64,000 bases of DNA from Breviolum minutum Mf 1.05b.01 (taxonomy: Eukaryota > Sar > Dinophyceae > Suessiales > Symbiodiniaceae). The position numbers and the translations under genes were made by a program. Under the pieces are notes generated by a model that made no database searches, was not told where the DNA came from, and was given only the letters and a program-made list of their open reading frames with translations. This document shows positions 13,136 through 25,174 of the stretch, piece after piece (within the stretch, counting starts at the first letter, position 1; every line of letters starts with the position of its first letter). The DNA is taken from positions 62,001-126,000 of the forward strand of contig DF239538.1 of the NCBI GenBank assembly GCA_000507305.1, in the 5' to 3' direction.

Positions 13136-16100
13136 GATGTGTTTGGGCGTGGCCATTGGAATTGGAGGTCCTGCTTCAGTGACCCTTCTGACGGAGGTGA
13201 CTCCTACGAAATATCGTGGCGCCATCACCAATACAGCGAACTTTGCCTTTATGCTTTTTGGCCGCAACGCTATGAGAGATTCGTCAAGTACCCCGATATT
13301 GTTGGTGAAACATGTGAGAGGTTGTTTGTGTTGATTCTTGCCTTGACGAAGTCTGGAAGTATGTACTGATTCAGTGACTTGGCGAAGAACTTCTCACGTC
13401 TACCCCCAAGCCACTAAAGAGTTGTAGACTCTGAAAGATTTCCCCATCTTCCAGGCTTGGTGAAGTGTGGACTGCCATTGGCCTTCTACTTTTGATGCCA
13501 GACATGAAGGTCTGAATAGAACTGGGCATCGATTTTTTCGCTTAGCTGGAAAAGGTAACGGCATGCAGCATGGTTTGCATGCGTTTTAGTATGTTTTCCT
13601 ACTTGCTGCAGATGAAATTTGGATATCCTCAGCTTCCAGCTTCTGGGACAAGGTCTTCAAGATTTTCTGAATTTTGGAAAGAATTACCCATCAAAATGTT
13701 ATAAATCCAGGGACCTTGGAGACTCCTTTGCATTTGGGGCGTACTACCTGCGTTGTTGGTCAGTCCAATTGGTACAGACCTCAGAAATGGATTGATACAA
13801 ACAGGCTGCACAAACTGACTGCCCAAACTCCATGGGTCATCATGGGTCCATGTGTTGGTTCCATGTTTGATCCAGCTTGCCTTGTTGAGGTTTGTTGATC
13901 CACGAGTCTCCGAGCTGGCTACAGTTGCGGCAACGCCAACAAGAGCTGCGTGGTTTGCTAGTCAGCTGGCTGCAAGAGTCGATGTTTCTCTTCAGTTCTG
14001 AAACATGTACTCTGTCTAGTTACTACAGCACAAGACAGGGTTCAGCATGTTTACCACCATATCATTTCATAGGTTTGGGCAAATCAATGCAAAACATACT
14101 GACTAGAACTAGCATCAGTATCACAGTCAAGATTAGTCAAGATATTGTGTGACTCTTAAGCTCTTTGCCCCCAACATCGATCTTGCATTCGTTGATTTGG
14201 CAAGGAAGTCCATACTGGTATACTTTTGTTTATTGGGTGTTCCCAATTCACTCTTCCCATGGCAATGACTTTTGAGCCTTTCATTGCCACTCCTAGCTTG
14301 ACCAGATTTCACCAGACTCCGATCTCCGAATCATGACACGGTGCTCACAACTCGGGAAATCGATCATGTTTTTGAGGTTCTACAAACAGAATTTTTTGTT
14401 CAAACCAAATCAGAGGATTGTGTTTGTATCTAATTGGATGCACAGTCTGGAGTCTCTTTAGCAACCCCAACCTTTTCATTGCAGTGACTTGATATATCGA
14501 CATAATCCGATAATATCGGATGTGCCTGTTCCTTGAGGTGAGAATTCAGCGCTTGCACAGGAAATCCGATGTCAATATTCTCGTCCGGAGCTGAAGCAGA
14601 CCTTTTAGCCCGTAGAGTGGACACACTTCCCCTGTGTTGCAACAGAATGACCACATCTCGTCTATTCCTCAATGAAAACTCGTTAAACGACTACGGCAGG
14701 ATCTCTTAGACCTGAAACCCAAAAGATTGAGAGCCCCGCGCGCTCCTTCTTTGGCTCCAGTTCTGCCGTTTTCCCTTGTCTTCGACTGCTAAGCTGCTAA
14801 GCCTTTCCAGCAGAGTACAGGGCACTGTACGGGGTGGCATGACAAACTTTCGATACTTCAGGACCTTCATTGATGAGGACTCCCAGGTCGAGAAAGTGAT
14901 GATGTCTCGCTCGCGCAGTTGCCCTGCTTTTGGCACAAAGCAAGACACGGAAGAGCAAGAGCAGGAGCAACTTGCCGAGGGGCAACTTGCATCACTGTCA
15001 GTGAGGTCCGAAGCCGAGATGCAAGCACTTGTGCAAGAGATGAGGGCCCGCCCCACAAAGGAATCAGCAGACCCACCATCAGGAGAGACAGAACACACGA
15101 TTGAGCCGGAGCCCACTGCAACTGCCATGCTTCCAGGTGCACTCAGCAAAGGCAGCCGTGGCCATCCGCTTTTGTGCAAGCGTCCATGCGTTCGCATGGC
15201 CAAGGGAACTTGCAAGATGGGCAATGCTTGCGAATATTGCCATCATGACGCGCATGGTCCCACTGCTTCTCTAAGCAAGGGCCAGCGACGTCGATTCAAG
15301 CGCATGGACTCTTGTTGATGTTTAAAGAAAGCTTTTGCTACACTGTTACACTATATCTATATGTCAATGTCTATAGCGCTTAGGTTTCTTGTTTTTGCTA
15401 GCGGACGGGAAACTGTACGTGTAAAATGCAACATTTCCATGGGGTGGGTGGGGTGGGTGTGAACTTGCATGCATGCTCGATGCTACGGAACTGATGGGGT
15501 AGGTGGGGTGGGTGTGATAGCGTTCATTGAACTTGCACACATGCTTGATGCTACGGAACTTGGACTAATAGGTAGGGATCTATCAACATTAACGTTCTTG
15601 TCAGACTATTCCCAATATTCTTCATCGAGACAATGCATTATTTTGGGTTCATGACCTTAAGAAAATCATTCCATGGATTCGCTGTTTTCTTAAAAACATT
15701 TGTTTTCGGCAAACATTTTACCTTCAAAACTCAAGAAACGAGCAAAATCCTGCCCGGAGGAGGCTCCCCTGAGAAGCCTTTCAAACGACTTCATACACCA
15801 GTATCCAATGTAATTTTCATAGAAACAGGTGCGTACATTTTCTACCCACTGTAAATGACACCATTTCAAGCACCGAAACAATACATTGCCAAGAAAAAAC
15901 CTTGCAAATACCGCAAAAAAGGATAAACCCATTGCAGGTGTGTCCAAGAAAAATTGTGAAAACACACGCGCGGAAAAAAGTCCGCCGGGCTTGTTTTTGC
16001 TCTATTAAGTCTGGTGTTAACACAGACCCCAGGAACACATCTTATGTCATTGCTACATCGGGGACTGCTTGTACTGCGGGGATCCCCCTTTCTTTTTCTT

Positions 16101-19100
16101 TCCAGGACACGGGCGAACTCCTGGCAACGCTCTTGCCACACATCCAAAAAGCTGTTGCAGATGCTGGCATTTCAGTGGAGCTTGTTGAGATCGTTGAAAG
16201 GAAGGCTGCTGCTCAGACTCCCAGAGACGATGACCTTGACGGGATTTTGGGACATATGTCCCTATCGAATCTCCTTTCCTTCATCATCGCAAGGGATGAA
16301 GGCTTCCGCATTCCCTTACGGGAGAAAGTGGAAGGAATCCTTGCATTTGATGACACCAAGCTTATCCATGTTTGAGAAGCTGATGCATAGGCATGTAATT
16401 AATTTAGGCCTCCTTGACAGGTATTTCTGAAGTTCACCAACTTGACCTGTTTGGGGTTGAGTTACGAGGAAAACGGAATGAACTGATGAGACGAGACCTG
16501 AATCAAGGTAGTCCACACAGTGCACTGTGGTGAAGGTATTTGGAGTGTAATCACAGATGTGCAGAACCATTTCGATATATGGTCTTCAGAGTCCAATGAT
16601 GTGTGAAAGATGCAGAATGAATCAAAATGAGTTCCGAAGGCTTTCAAGACAAGAGCAGTGCAAATTTTGCAAACACCACCATGACAACCCAATTTTTGTC
16701 ATTGGATGGGTGCAAGAGCACATTTGTACAAGTGTACTGTACATCTCAGGTGTGTCCGCGCAATCATCAGTCCCAAAATGTCACAAATCTATGAGTCTAT
16801 GATATATTATATACAGTATATTGTTGGGCTTCGCAAAACCGGCGATGCTGCCGCGCACAAGATTGTGATTATTGCCTGGTCTTAATCCTGTGGAACATGG
16901 TGGTACCCACATCGCATTAACCAGTAAGAACATCGCATTAACCATTGAATCAATTATTCATGTATCATTACATGCATCATACAAATATCCATTTGTAATT
17001 ATAATGTGTTTTTTTGTAATCAAATTTGTCAGTCAAATCCTTTGACTCATATTGTTTTGCCTTGCTTGTCAGAAGGTTTTTGCAAAAGCCGCTCAAGCAA
17101 GCCCTTGTGAAAGCAACGGCGGATATTACAGTATTTATTTACTTATCTTTATTCTTTATTTATTTATTTATTTATTTGTTTGTTTGTTTGTTTGTTTGTT
17201 TGTTTGTTTGTTTATTTTTTTTGGCGGGATATTTCAACGACTTGAATGACAATGACACCCACTGAAAAGTGGCTACTACTGAAAAAGTAGTTAAGTGCTG
17301 AAAATGCACAAGTCATAGTCATTCAATTCACTACCACCCCCATTTATTATTGAGACTTCGTCTCAAAGCTGGCTAAAATCCCTTTGGCCTGGAAGCCCTC
17401 ATTTGTTGTGGTTTGTTGATGAGAAACCTTGTGTTTGTTTTCTGGTAGCAGTTGTCATGCCCTTTTGCACTAGGAGTTGTTGATAAAATCTATAAATACT
17501 AGATGTTTAACTAATTAAGTGGCAGGCGCAGTATTGACTTTTTTGTGGTAGGCGCAGCCTCTCTCACGCCTGTAGATGTAAAACAAAACTCTCGCATTTT
17601 TTCAGCACATTTTGGGAGTTTGTTCCAGACTTTCTACAAAAAAACGTTCATGAGCCGAACTTTGCAACTTTTTTGTGATTTCCACTTTTGATATTTTGTT
17701 CAATGTGTTTGATGATGTTCATGTTCTGTTTTTTTATGTTTCATTTTTTTGGGGCTTACCCAAGCGTTGCAATTTGTATTGTTTCAGCAGTTGTTGCAAA
17801 AAATGGGAAACACATGTTTTTCAACATCCCCTTCAAGAGTAGCAGCGTGGCAGGTGAAGTATGGAACCGAACTCTCACCCATTTTTTTTGCCAACATTTG
17901 CCATCAAAATGGCAACTTTTAAGAATATAACGCTTATGACCGAAGCGTTGCAATTTTTTTTATCGTTTTAGCAATTGTTGCAAAACAGTGAGGAAAAACA
18001 TGATTTTTTCAACATCCTCTTCAAAGGTGGTAGTGTGGCAGGCGCAGTAAAGAACCAAATTCTCGCCTTTTTTCCAACATGCGTCAGCAACATGGCAACT
18101 TTTAAGATAAAAACGCTTATGACCCAAACATTGCATTTTTCCTTTCAGCAGTTGTTGCAAACACTGGGAAAACNTGTATCGTTTCAGCAGGAAACAAAAT
18201 ATGTTTTTTCAACATCCCCTTCAAAAGTAGCAGCGTGGCAGGTGAAGTATGGAACCAAACTCTCGCCTTTTTTTCCCAACATGTGTCAGCAACATGGCAA
18301 CCATGACCCAAACATTGCATTTTTTCTTTCAGCAATTGTTGCATAACACTGGGAAAAACATGTTTTTTCAACATCCCCTTCAAACGTAGCAGCGTAGCAG
18401 GTGAAGTATGGAACCAAACTCTCACCCATTTTTTTGCCAACATGTGCCATCAAAATGGCAACTTTTAAGAATATAACGCTTAAATCAAAACGGCATTTAG
18501 TGTAGCACTTTTGTGCCTGCCACTGAATACCTGTTTTGAAGACACATTTCCTGGAAGACAGTTTGGTACAGGGCGTGTTTGCCGCCACATTTTGACGCCA
18601 CATTTCGGACTGCCGCCACATTAGTGTCTGACGCCACATTTCGACGCCGCATTGTTTGACCCCACATTTCCATCATTTCGGAGGCGCCACCACATTTGTG
18701 CCTGACGGCACATTTTGATGCCACATTTTCACTTGACGCCACATTTGGAGACAAGCGATTTTTGTTCCACCAGATTTTGGACTTTGAAATGGCACCCCGT
18801 ACCGGGTGCCGTTTGGAATGCATGTTTCGGGCTGCTGTAATTGAGTTGGCCCATGTTGTCTCCACCGTTACCTGCTGCTAGGCTTTGTTGAGCTGCGTAG
18901 TGCTGAGTGGCATTTCGTAGTACTGAGTATTACCTAGTCATACTCTGTAGTATGGAAAAATTGTCTGTAGTACCTTGTAGTACGGAAAATTACTTTGTAG
19001 TACGGAGTAATACTTGGTATTACCTTGTAGCTAGGAGAGGCACATACTTTGTAATGTTTATTAACACAGAATTTCTACAAAAACACAAAACCTTTAACTC

Positions 19101-22100
19101 CTTTTTTGTTGATCATCCCTTTCCAACACCATAGCGCTGTCCGTAGCAAGGGCAGTATTCTTTTTCACGTCAGAAAGGTCAACCTTTCTTACAGCCTTTA
19201 TGTTCATCAAACTCTTCTTTTTGATCTCACCGATTCTGCCGCATGGGGCATTGAAAACCGGTAGCGGATGCCAATGCGAGCCCCTGTCTTCAAGGCGCGG
19301 GCGGGGCAGACATTCGTCTTCAGGAGGAAAGAGCGTCATCGAAAAGCGTCTTCGGTGGGTCATTCGGTGGTGGGAAGAAATTGGCTGCGGGAAAAGCCTC
19401 TTCAAAAAGCGTCTTCCGTGGGTAATTCGGTGGCGGGGGGGCTGTAGGTTCGCCTATGTTGGACCTATGTTCGCCGTTGGCCCGCGCTTAGCCGACATTA
19501 GCCCTGTCTTGGTCTTATGTTAGCCTCTGTTGGCCCAATCTCGGCCCTATGTTGGCCGTACGAGCAGTTGTGTAGGGGGAGGAACTGAAGAGGCACGTTA
19601 TGGAAGCCAAAAAGAATTTAGGTCGAAGTGAATCTCTTGCATTGGTGAGCAAAGGGTGGTCGAGTGACGCCAGCGTCCAGGCCACCCTTTTTCACCCGTG
19701 CATGGGATGAGTTTTGAACTGAGTTCTTTGGCTTCCGCGACGTGCCCCTGCCCCCCACCTACCCCTTGCCATTCGTCTTGAAGTTCCAGAAGGTTTTGCG
19801 TGTAAACATCATTCCAAAAAGAAAACTTGAAACGCCACATGGGTTTTGGTTTTGGCGGCTTCAGAGTGCGAAGGTCGATTCACAAAAAACACTTGAAACC
19901 CACATGGTTAAGATTTGGCGGCTTCAGGGTGCGAAGGTCGACTCGCNGGTCGACTACACAAAAAAAACTTGAAAACCCCCACATGGTTAAGGTTTTGGCG
20001 GCTTCAGGGTGCGAAGGTCGACTCGCAAAAAAAACTTGAAACCCCACATGGGTTAAGGTTTCGGCGGCTTCAGGGTGCGAAGGTCGACTCAAAAAAATTG
20101 AAACGCCGCATGGTTTTCTGGGAAGGTTCTTGTTGTGAAGGTTGACTCAACAAAATTGAAACGCCATATGGGAAGGTTCTTGGCGGGAAGGTCGATTCGC
20201 AAGAAAACCGTGAAACGCCATATGGTTTTCTGGGAAGGTTCTAGGTGAAAGGTCGACTCACACAGAAAACTTGAAATGCCACATGGTTCTCTGGGACGGT
20301 TCTGGGGTGCGAAGGTGGACCCACAAAAAAATATTTGAAACGCCACATGGTTTTCTGGGAAGGTTCGGGGTGCGAAGGTCGACTCACAAAAAAAAACTTG
20401 AAACGCCGCATGGTTTTCTGGGAAGGTTCTTGTTGCGGAGGTCGACTCGCAAAAGAAGTTGACATGCCACATGGTTTTCTGGGAAGGTTCTTGTTGCCAA
20501 GGTCAACTCGCAAAAGAACTTGACATGCCACATGGTTTTCTGGGAAGGTTGTGGGTGGGAAGGTCGACTCACAAAAACTTGAAACGCCACATGGGTTTTC
20601 TGGGAGGTTGTGGGTGGGAAGGTCGACTCACAAACAAAACTTGAAACGCCACACAGTTTTCTGGGGAGGTTCCTCGTGGGAAGGTCGACTCACAAAAAAA
20701 ACTGGAAACGCCATATGGTTTTCTGGGAAGGTTCTGGCTGCGGAGATGAATCAGAAAAAAACATAAAATGCTTCATGGTTTTCTCGTTTTTTGGCCTCGC
20801 ACTTTTTTGCCCTTCATGTAGGTGTGGGCTTCTGGGAGGTGCCAGCCATGAAGAGCAACCCACAAAAAAAAATTAGAATGCCGCGTTGTGTTCCTCTCTC
20901 TCTTAGACTTTTGGGCCTTCTGGCTATGAAGCTCAACTCGCAAAAATGATTTCGTCTCATTCAGGTTTAGACGGTCTAGGCTTCTCCAAGGTTCCGGCTG
21001 TAAAGATCAGCTCACAAAAAACGCTTGAAAACGCCACAATGTTTTCTGTCCCTTTTTATGTCTTTCATTGAGGTCCAGGCTTCTGGAAGGTTCCGGCTGT
21101 GAAGAATAATAAGCTACAAAAAGAACTTAAGACGCCACATGGTTTCTTCTTTTTGCCTCTCAGTCAGGTACAAATGTCTGAAAGGTTCTGGCTGTGCTTT
21201 CTTTATCTGCGCCCCATTCAGGCGTAGGCTACTGCTGGAAGGTTCTGGCTGTGGGGATGAACCATAAAAAACTTACAAGACCACTTGGTTTTCTTGTTTT
21301 TTTGCCTCTCACATTTTTTGCCTCTCATGTAGGTGTGGGTTTTTGGGAGGTCCAAGCCATGAAGAGCAACCCACAGAAAAAAGATTAGAATGCCACGTTG
21401 TGTTCTTCTTTCTCTTATGCTTTTGGACCTTCTGGCTACGAAGCTCAACTCACAAAAAGACTTGAAATGCCACATGTTTTTTTTTTCTGTTTTTTGCCTC
21501 TCATTCAGGTGTAGGTTTCTGGAAGGTTCTGGCTGTGGTCTCGTTTTTTGCCTCTCATTCAGGTGTAGGCTTCTGTAAGATCCTGGCTGTCAAGATCACA
21601 AGTCACAAAAAAAAATTCAAAACGCCGCTGAAGTTTACCGTGCTGAAACCTCAAACTCGCCCAACTCAAGTTTGTCCAACTATTTTTTGCCCAATGCTGG
21701 TAAAAAGAAGGATGCCCAGGCAGGCTGTCAAGGTGGACAACTGGGGATTTGAGCCTCTGACCTCGAGGCACCGTCACTGAATTGCCTAGTGGTACATTCC
21801 CTGACCCATCCAAAATCCGGTTCCGTCCAAAATCCAAACTTTTTTGGCCGGTTTTTGATTTCGGATTTTGGGTTTTGGATTTTGGATTTTGGCTTTCGGA
21901 TTTTGGAGCATTATGTAGCAATTCTTTTTGTGCAAATTTTGGATTTTGAATTTGAATTTCGGATTTCGGATTTTGGATTTCGGATTTTGGAGCATTATGT
22001 AGCAATTCTTTTTGCGTAAAGTTTGGATTTTGGATTTCGGATTTTGGATTATGGATTTTGTCCCACGATTTGGGGCCTACATAAGATAGTTGTTACTGGG

Positions 22101-23441
22101 CACGCCGACCCGGGTCGGCGGATTATATAAACGTATACTAAATATACGACTAAATTATATACCACAATCATTTGACATAATAACAACTCAACTTAACATA
22201 TGCAGTACAGAGATGTTGGATCCAGATTACAGAGGTTGATGGTGGGGACACATTACTACAGAGCAATTGTTGGGCACATCCTGTTGAGCACACCTGAGCA
22301 TAGTTTTTTTGCGAATGACGAACGTCAAGTCATGAATTTTTTGCGTCAATGCCCGCCTGGTATTTTCGAGGCTGTGGGGCTGATACTTGTGGTTTGCACA
22401 AGTTTTACTTGTGGTTTGCACAAGTACATTTTACTTGTGGTTTGCACAAGATTTTCGCTATAGCCTTGTCACTCACCGCTTCGTAAGCAGAGGGCAATGC
22501 AATGACACATCGAAAATGGCCAGTTGCGACCAGTGATTCCTCTTTTAAGGGTCACATGCATGTTGATGCTGGACTTGCAAAGCCGATTGGTCAGTATTCG
22601 CGACCTTGAAAAAGAATCACTTAGGTTCAACGTTCATCCCTTTCTGCCACATCATCTTGGGCGGCTTTCAAAAGCCTGATGCAGGTGCACTATTGCAGGA
22701 CGCCTCAGGGGCACCTTTCAAGGCAGCAAAGACCTTGTTTTCCAACATGTGAAAAATGATGATGAAAAAATATGAACAGTACATGTTCAAGTTATTTTGA
22801 TCATTTTTGAACGAGGATATGACACCCGGATAGCTTGAGGACAATTACTCTCACTTGCTCTCTTGCATTTATCATGAACTATCTCTTCTATGGCACAACT
22901 TTTGCAACGGGGCAGCAGCTTTCAGGGATTGATGAGGAAAGAAACAAAACTTGCAGAATTTTGGGACAGTCGAACATCTGCGATGATTCTAGCCTCGTTT
23001 TCTGTATTCTGTATTGCACGCACATCTAAAGGGAGTTCATGTGAAAACTTGCGCGAGAACGGGCACTGAACAGACTATATATATATATATATCTATATAT
23101 ATATATACATAGATTTGTATACACATCATGCATCTTTACATATCTACGTATATTTGAATGCTTCACGAGATTGCAGATCTCTTGGCTGAGGCCTTCACAC
23201 AGAAACTTGGCTAAGCTTATCCCAGCATAGTTTGCAAGATTTGCAGACGGCAAACAAACCCCAAAATTCCATCAATACCCAACTGAGACCCAGGATTTTT
23301 GGACAGGCAGATGGGGACTGGACTTCACCAGCTATGGAAATGCTGATCATCGCCATGGCAGAATTTGCTGGAGTTGTGTTGGCCTGGTTGCTTTTGTCAA
23401 AGCCTCAGCCGTATTTCCATTCATTCGCTGATTTAGTGTAA
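13136..23441 (+). CDS. split MFS transporter gene, SV2/SVOP-sugar transporter type
   Basis: Five plus-strand exons read as consecutive parts of a major facilitator transporter. Exon 13137-~13260 contains GVAIGIGGPASVTLLTEVTP and KYRGAIT, the TM4 region with the conserved Glu-x-x-Pro and Arg-Gly. Exon 13455-13509 reads LGEVWTAIGLLLLMPDMK (TM5/6). Exon ~13890-13976 reads IHESPSWLQLRQRQQEL, the ESPxWL signature after TM6. Exon 22840-~22918 reads LAFIMNYLFYGTTFATG (TM7), and exon ~23306-23441 reads SPAMEMLIIAMAEFAGVVLA (TM8). TM1-3 and TM9-12 were not found, so it may be incomplete or decayed. The 8.9-kb interval between the third and fourth exons holds other genes and satellites, so the link across it is inferred. 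Substrate cannot be told. Confidence 0.55.
14839..15318 (+). CDS. CCCH-type zinc-finger protein, dinoflagellate style
   Basis: A 159-residue frame from ATG 14839 (also open upstream to 14776 without ATG) to TGA at 15316-15318. The N-terminus reads TNFRYFRTFIDEDSQVEKV, followed by RSRSCPAF and a Glu/Gln-rich acidic stretch. Near the C-terminus is one finger, PCVRMAKGTCKMGNACEYCH, with spacing C-x7-C-x5-C-x2-CH, then a basic tail RRRFKRM. Short proteins with a single finger of this spacing are abundant in dinoflagellates and are thought to bind RNA. The segment is more G/C-rich than its neighbours. It sits between MFS exons, so it is either nested in an intron or separates two gene remnants. 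Confidence 0.75.
   Translation: MTNFRYFRTFIDEDSQVEKVMMSRSRSCPAFGTKQDTEEQEQEQLAEGQLASLSVRSEAEMQALVQEMRARPTKESADPPSGETEHTIEPEPTATAMLPGALSKGSRGHPLLCKRPCVRMAKGTCKMGNACEYCHHDAHGPTASLSKGQRRRFKRMDSC
15436..15565 (+). repeat. imperfect tandem duplication with GGGTGGGTGGGG core
   Basis: Two copies of a unit containing G-rich GGGTGGG steps followed by GATGCTACGGAACT (copies at about 15478 and 15549), separated by about 71 bp. The G-rich part could fold as a quadruplex; this is only a sequence impression. Confidence 0.7.
16106..16375 (+). CDS. terminal exon of an unrecognised gene
   Basis: After the strong acceptor CTTTTTCTTTCCAG the frame reads DTGELLATLLPHIQKAVADA and continues helical and acidic (VELVEIVERKAAAQTP, DDDLDGILGHMSLSNLL) to TGA at 16373-16375; 89 residues. 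The composition is clearly protein-like with balanced hydrophobic spacing. No domain is recognised. Upstream exons were not identified; 15.4-16.1 kb shows no matching open piece. Confidence 0.55.
   Translation, partial: DTGELLATLLPHIQKAVADAGISVELVEIVERKAAAQTPRDDDLDGILGHMSLSNLLSFIIARDEGFRIPLREKVEGILAFDDTKLIHV
17156..17217 (+). repeat. (TTTA)n then (TTTG)n tetranucleotide repeat
   Basis: Six or so TTTA units followed by about nine TTTG units and a T run. Confidence 0.95.
17745..18482 (+). repeat. four tandem copies of a ~178-bp satellite
   Basis: Each unit has the order TTTCAGCAGTTGTTGCAAA, AACATCCCCTTCAA, GTAGCAGCGTGGCAGGTGAA, TCTCGCCTTTTTT, then CATGACCCAAACATTGCA. Copies start near 17784, 17960, 18140 and 18330; the third carries a single unknown base at 18174 next to a local duplication. 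The first three are about 178 bp apart; spacing is less regular near the N. Open frames across it are repeat artefacts. Confidence 0.9.
18584..18760 (+). repeat. degenerate GACGCCACATTT repeat
   Basis: Twelve-base motif GACGCCACATTT and variants (CGACGCCGCATT, CTGACGGCACATTT) recur about ten times with short spacers. It borders a second simple-motif stretch at 18900-19040 built on GTAGTAC variants. Confidence 0.8.
19835..20770 (+). repeat. ~62-bp minisatellite array
   Basis: About fifteen units of roughly 60-65 bp, each with GAAACGCCACATGGTTTTCT, GGGAAGGTTCT, then GGTCGACTCACAAAAAA. A single unknown base at 19947 lies where GGTCGACT is doubled. All six frames stay open over parts of the array, which explains several spurious ORFs; none is coding. 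Confidence 0.95.
20771..21640 (+). repeat. diverged longer-unit relatives of the minisatellite
   Basis: Further units of roughly 90-130 bp share GGAAGGTTCTGGCTGTG, CTCACAAAAA and CTTTTTTGCCTCTCATTCAG with each other and grade out of the 62-bp array. The core is kept but extra T-rich sequence has been inserted. Confidence 0.8.
21850..22066 (+). repeat. (GGATTTTGGATTTC)n repeat with two ~120-bp copies
   Basis: Short units of GGATTTTGGATTTCGG flank two copies of GAGCATTATGTAGCAATTCT followed by TTTTTG (21906 and 21991). Open frames over it are artefacts of the periodicity. Confidence 0.9.
22103..22120. repeat. perfect 18-bp GC palindrome
   Basis: CGCCGACCCGGGTCGGCG reads the same on both strands and is followed at once by A/T-rich DNA (GATTATATAAACG). 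It may be a chance palindrome, a protein-binding site or a small hairpin. Confidence 0.9.
22389..22451 (+). repeat. three tandem copies of a ~22-bp unit
   Basis: ACTTGTGGTTTGCACAAGT-type units repeat three times, with internal dyad symmetry (ACTTGTG and CACAAGT), so each unit can form a small hairpin. Confidence 0.9.
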
Positions 23442-23693
23442 ATGTTTGGTGTCTGGAGGTTTCTGGCATTTTGGTATTCTTGCTGCTTTCCTAAAGACTG
23501 TTGTTGGTCGTCTTCACATTTTGAACTTTCAACATTCATGTCTTTGTCTGAAATTGTTGCAGGTTACATCCAACCATGGGCTGGGCACTCGATATTTCCT
23601 GTTTCTGCTTGAAAAAGAAACATGCATTTAACGCGGACATGCGTTTAACATGCAACTTGAGGCAGAATCTCAACGCTGCGGATTTTCAACTGC

Positions 23694-23830
23694 TTGAGTT
23701 TCCTCTTCAGTGCTGCCTTGGTTTCTGTGCTCGTCCAGAACTTTGCTCTGGCAGATCCAGCTGCCTATGGCCTAAAGGTGCCATCCGAAAACCACGGCTC
23801 CGTTGGTCGTTGGGTGGTGTCCGATTTTTC
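23694..23830 (+). CDS. possible exon, product unknown
   Basis: After TTTCCTCTTCAG the frame reads AALVSVLVQNFALADPAAYG and then GLKVPSENHGSVGRWV. It lies just downstream of the MFS TM8 exon but does not look like MFS TM9, so it may be a different gene or not coding. Confidence 0.25.
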
Positions 23831-23912
23831 AAATGCAGGCAGTGGTCACCGGTATGTTCACCATAGTCTACTTATACATCAGCGAAGCCTTGCCAGTGCC
23901 TTGTCATGGTGA

Positions 23913-25174
23913 GCCAAGGATACCTGGGGTCAACCATCTCAACCAGGGGTTGCTATCCACATCGGTACTTAGATGACTAAGGTCGAGATTCGAGCGGTGG
24001 GCGTGGGCTTTTGCATGAGTGTAGGTCGATGTGGCTCTGTTGCAGATCCTTGACAGCAACATGTTGAGATTCTCCGCACAGAAATCATAACTCTGGATGC
24101 CAACAATTGTAAATTGTAGTTCAATTGTATATATTTGTCCATTTAACCAAGGCTCCCGCTGTTTTCAGTGTTGGCCAACATCTGCTTGGCAGTGCTTCTC
24201 CCTTCATCACAAGACTCTCGGCTGAGATCTTGGTTATCCTTATGTGATATCGATGAATGAACATGAAGTGCTGCAGTCCAGTCGTTGAAGCCTAATGTAA
24301 TAAATGACAGGCTATGGGCTCGAAATCAAACCCAAGTTGCTGGTGTTGGGTGCAAGGTATGATGCTTCTGTCGGCACTAGGCTGAGCGTGGATATGGGCT
24401 GAGTGTGTGAGTGGCGTTGTCAGTGACTGGATCCAGTATTCCAGCAACTGCAGGAAGCAAAACACTTGAAATCACTTGAATGCAGAAGAGATCCATGAAA
24501 TGTTAAGCGACGTTGAGATTAAAGAAAATTTGTTGGCAGTCCAGTGAAAACTCAGAACCAGTCGCATCTTTTGCCTCGGGAGGTTTTCTTGCAGCAAGCG
24601 ACTTCTTCTGCAGAAAGGAACCTGTAGACCCGATCTTTTCATCTTTGTACAATAGTTCGAAAGATTTACATATTATGTTAAGCCTATTTTGACTCTAAAG
24701 AACTTTTACCATTTTTTCACACTTCTGGAGAAATGCGGAACAGAGATGGGAATGGAAAGAGAATGATCAAAGTGACTGACAGGGTGTGCAAATGCCGCCG
24801 AGCAGAGGTTTCTTGGTGGTCGAGACCCGAGACAAGCCATTGGATGCACCTTGTTTGGCACCCTGTATGGAGATGTCCATGCGATCAGGCATCCGAAGCA
24901 GCAAGTTGACATTTTGCTTGGCTCACGGGAAGTAAAGGTAGCAAGATTGATTTGGATGCAGTGATGCTACGGAGGGATATGATATGTAATACGTACGACA
25001 TGCTGGAAGTGAATAGCAAGTGAATATTATATATTATATATCAAATAAATCTCTCTCGAAGTAAACGGATCAGATTTGTAAAATTTTGTAAATGCGTTCG
25101 CATGTTGAAGTGTATGATAAGCATTTAAACTTTGGATGAATGAAAAGCATCTCGAGACTGTACTTTTTTTCCAG
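23913..25174. other. no convincing gene
   Basis: Unique A/T-rich DNA. A fragment at about 24310-24400 reading KPKLLVLGARYDASVGTR could be an exon but has no clear splice borders. No repeat is seen. Confidence 0.35.

Noticed and set aside
17975-18640. Open frames on both strands over the 178-bp satellite
   Set aside because: Repeat periodicity keeps frames open; no conserved protein character and an N lies inside.
19827-21480. Many short frames with recurring KRHMVFWEGS-like peptides
   Set aside because: They come from the 62-bp minisatellite, open on both strands.
22380-22455. Direct repeats as a CRISPR array
   Set aside because: Only three adjacent copies with almost no spacers, in a eukaryotic context.
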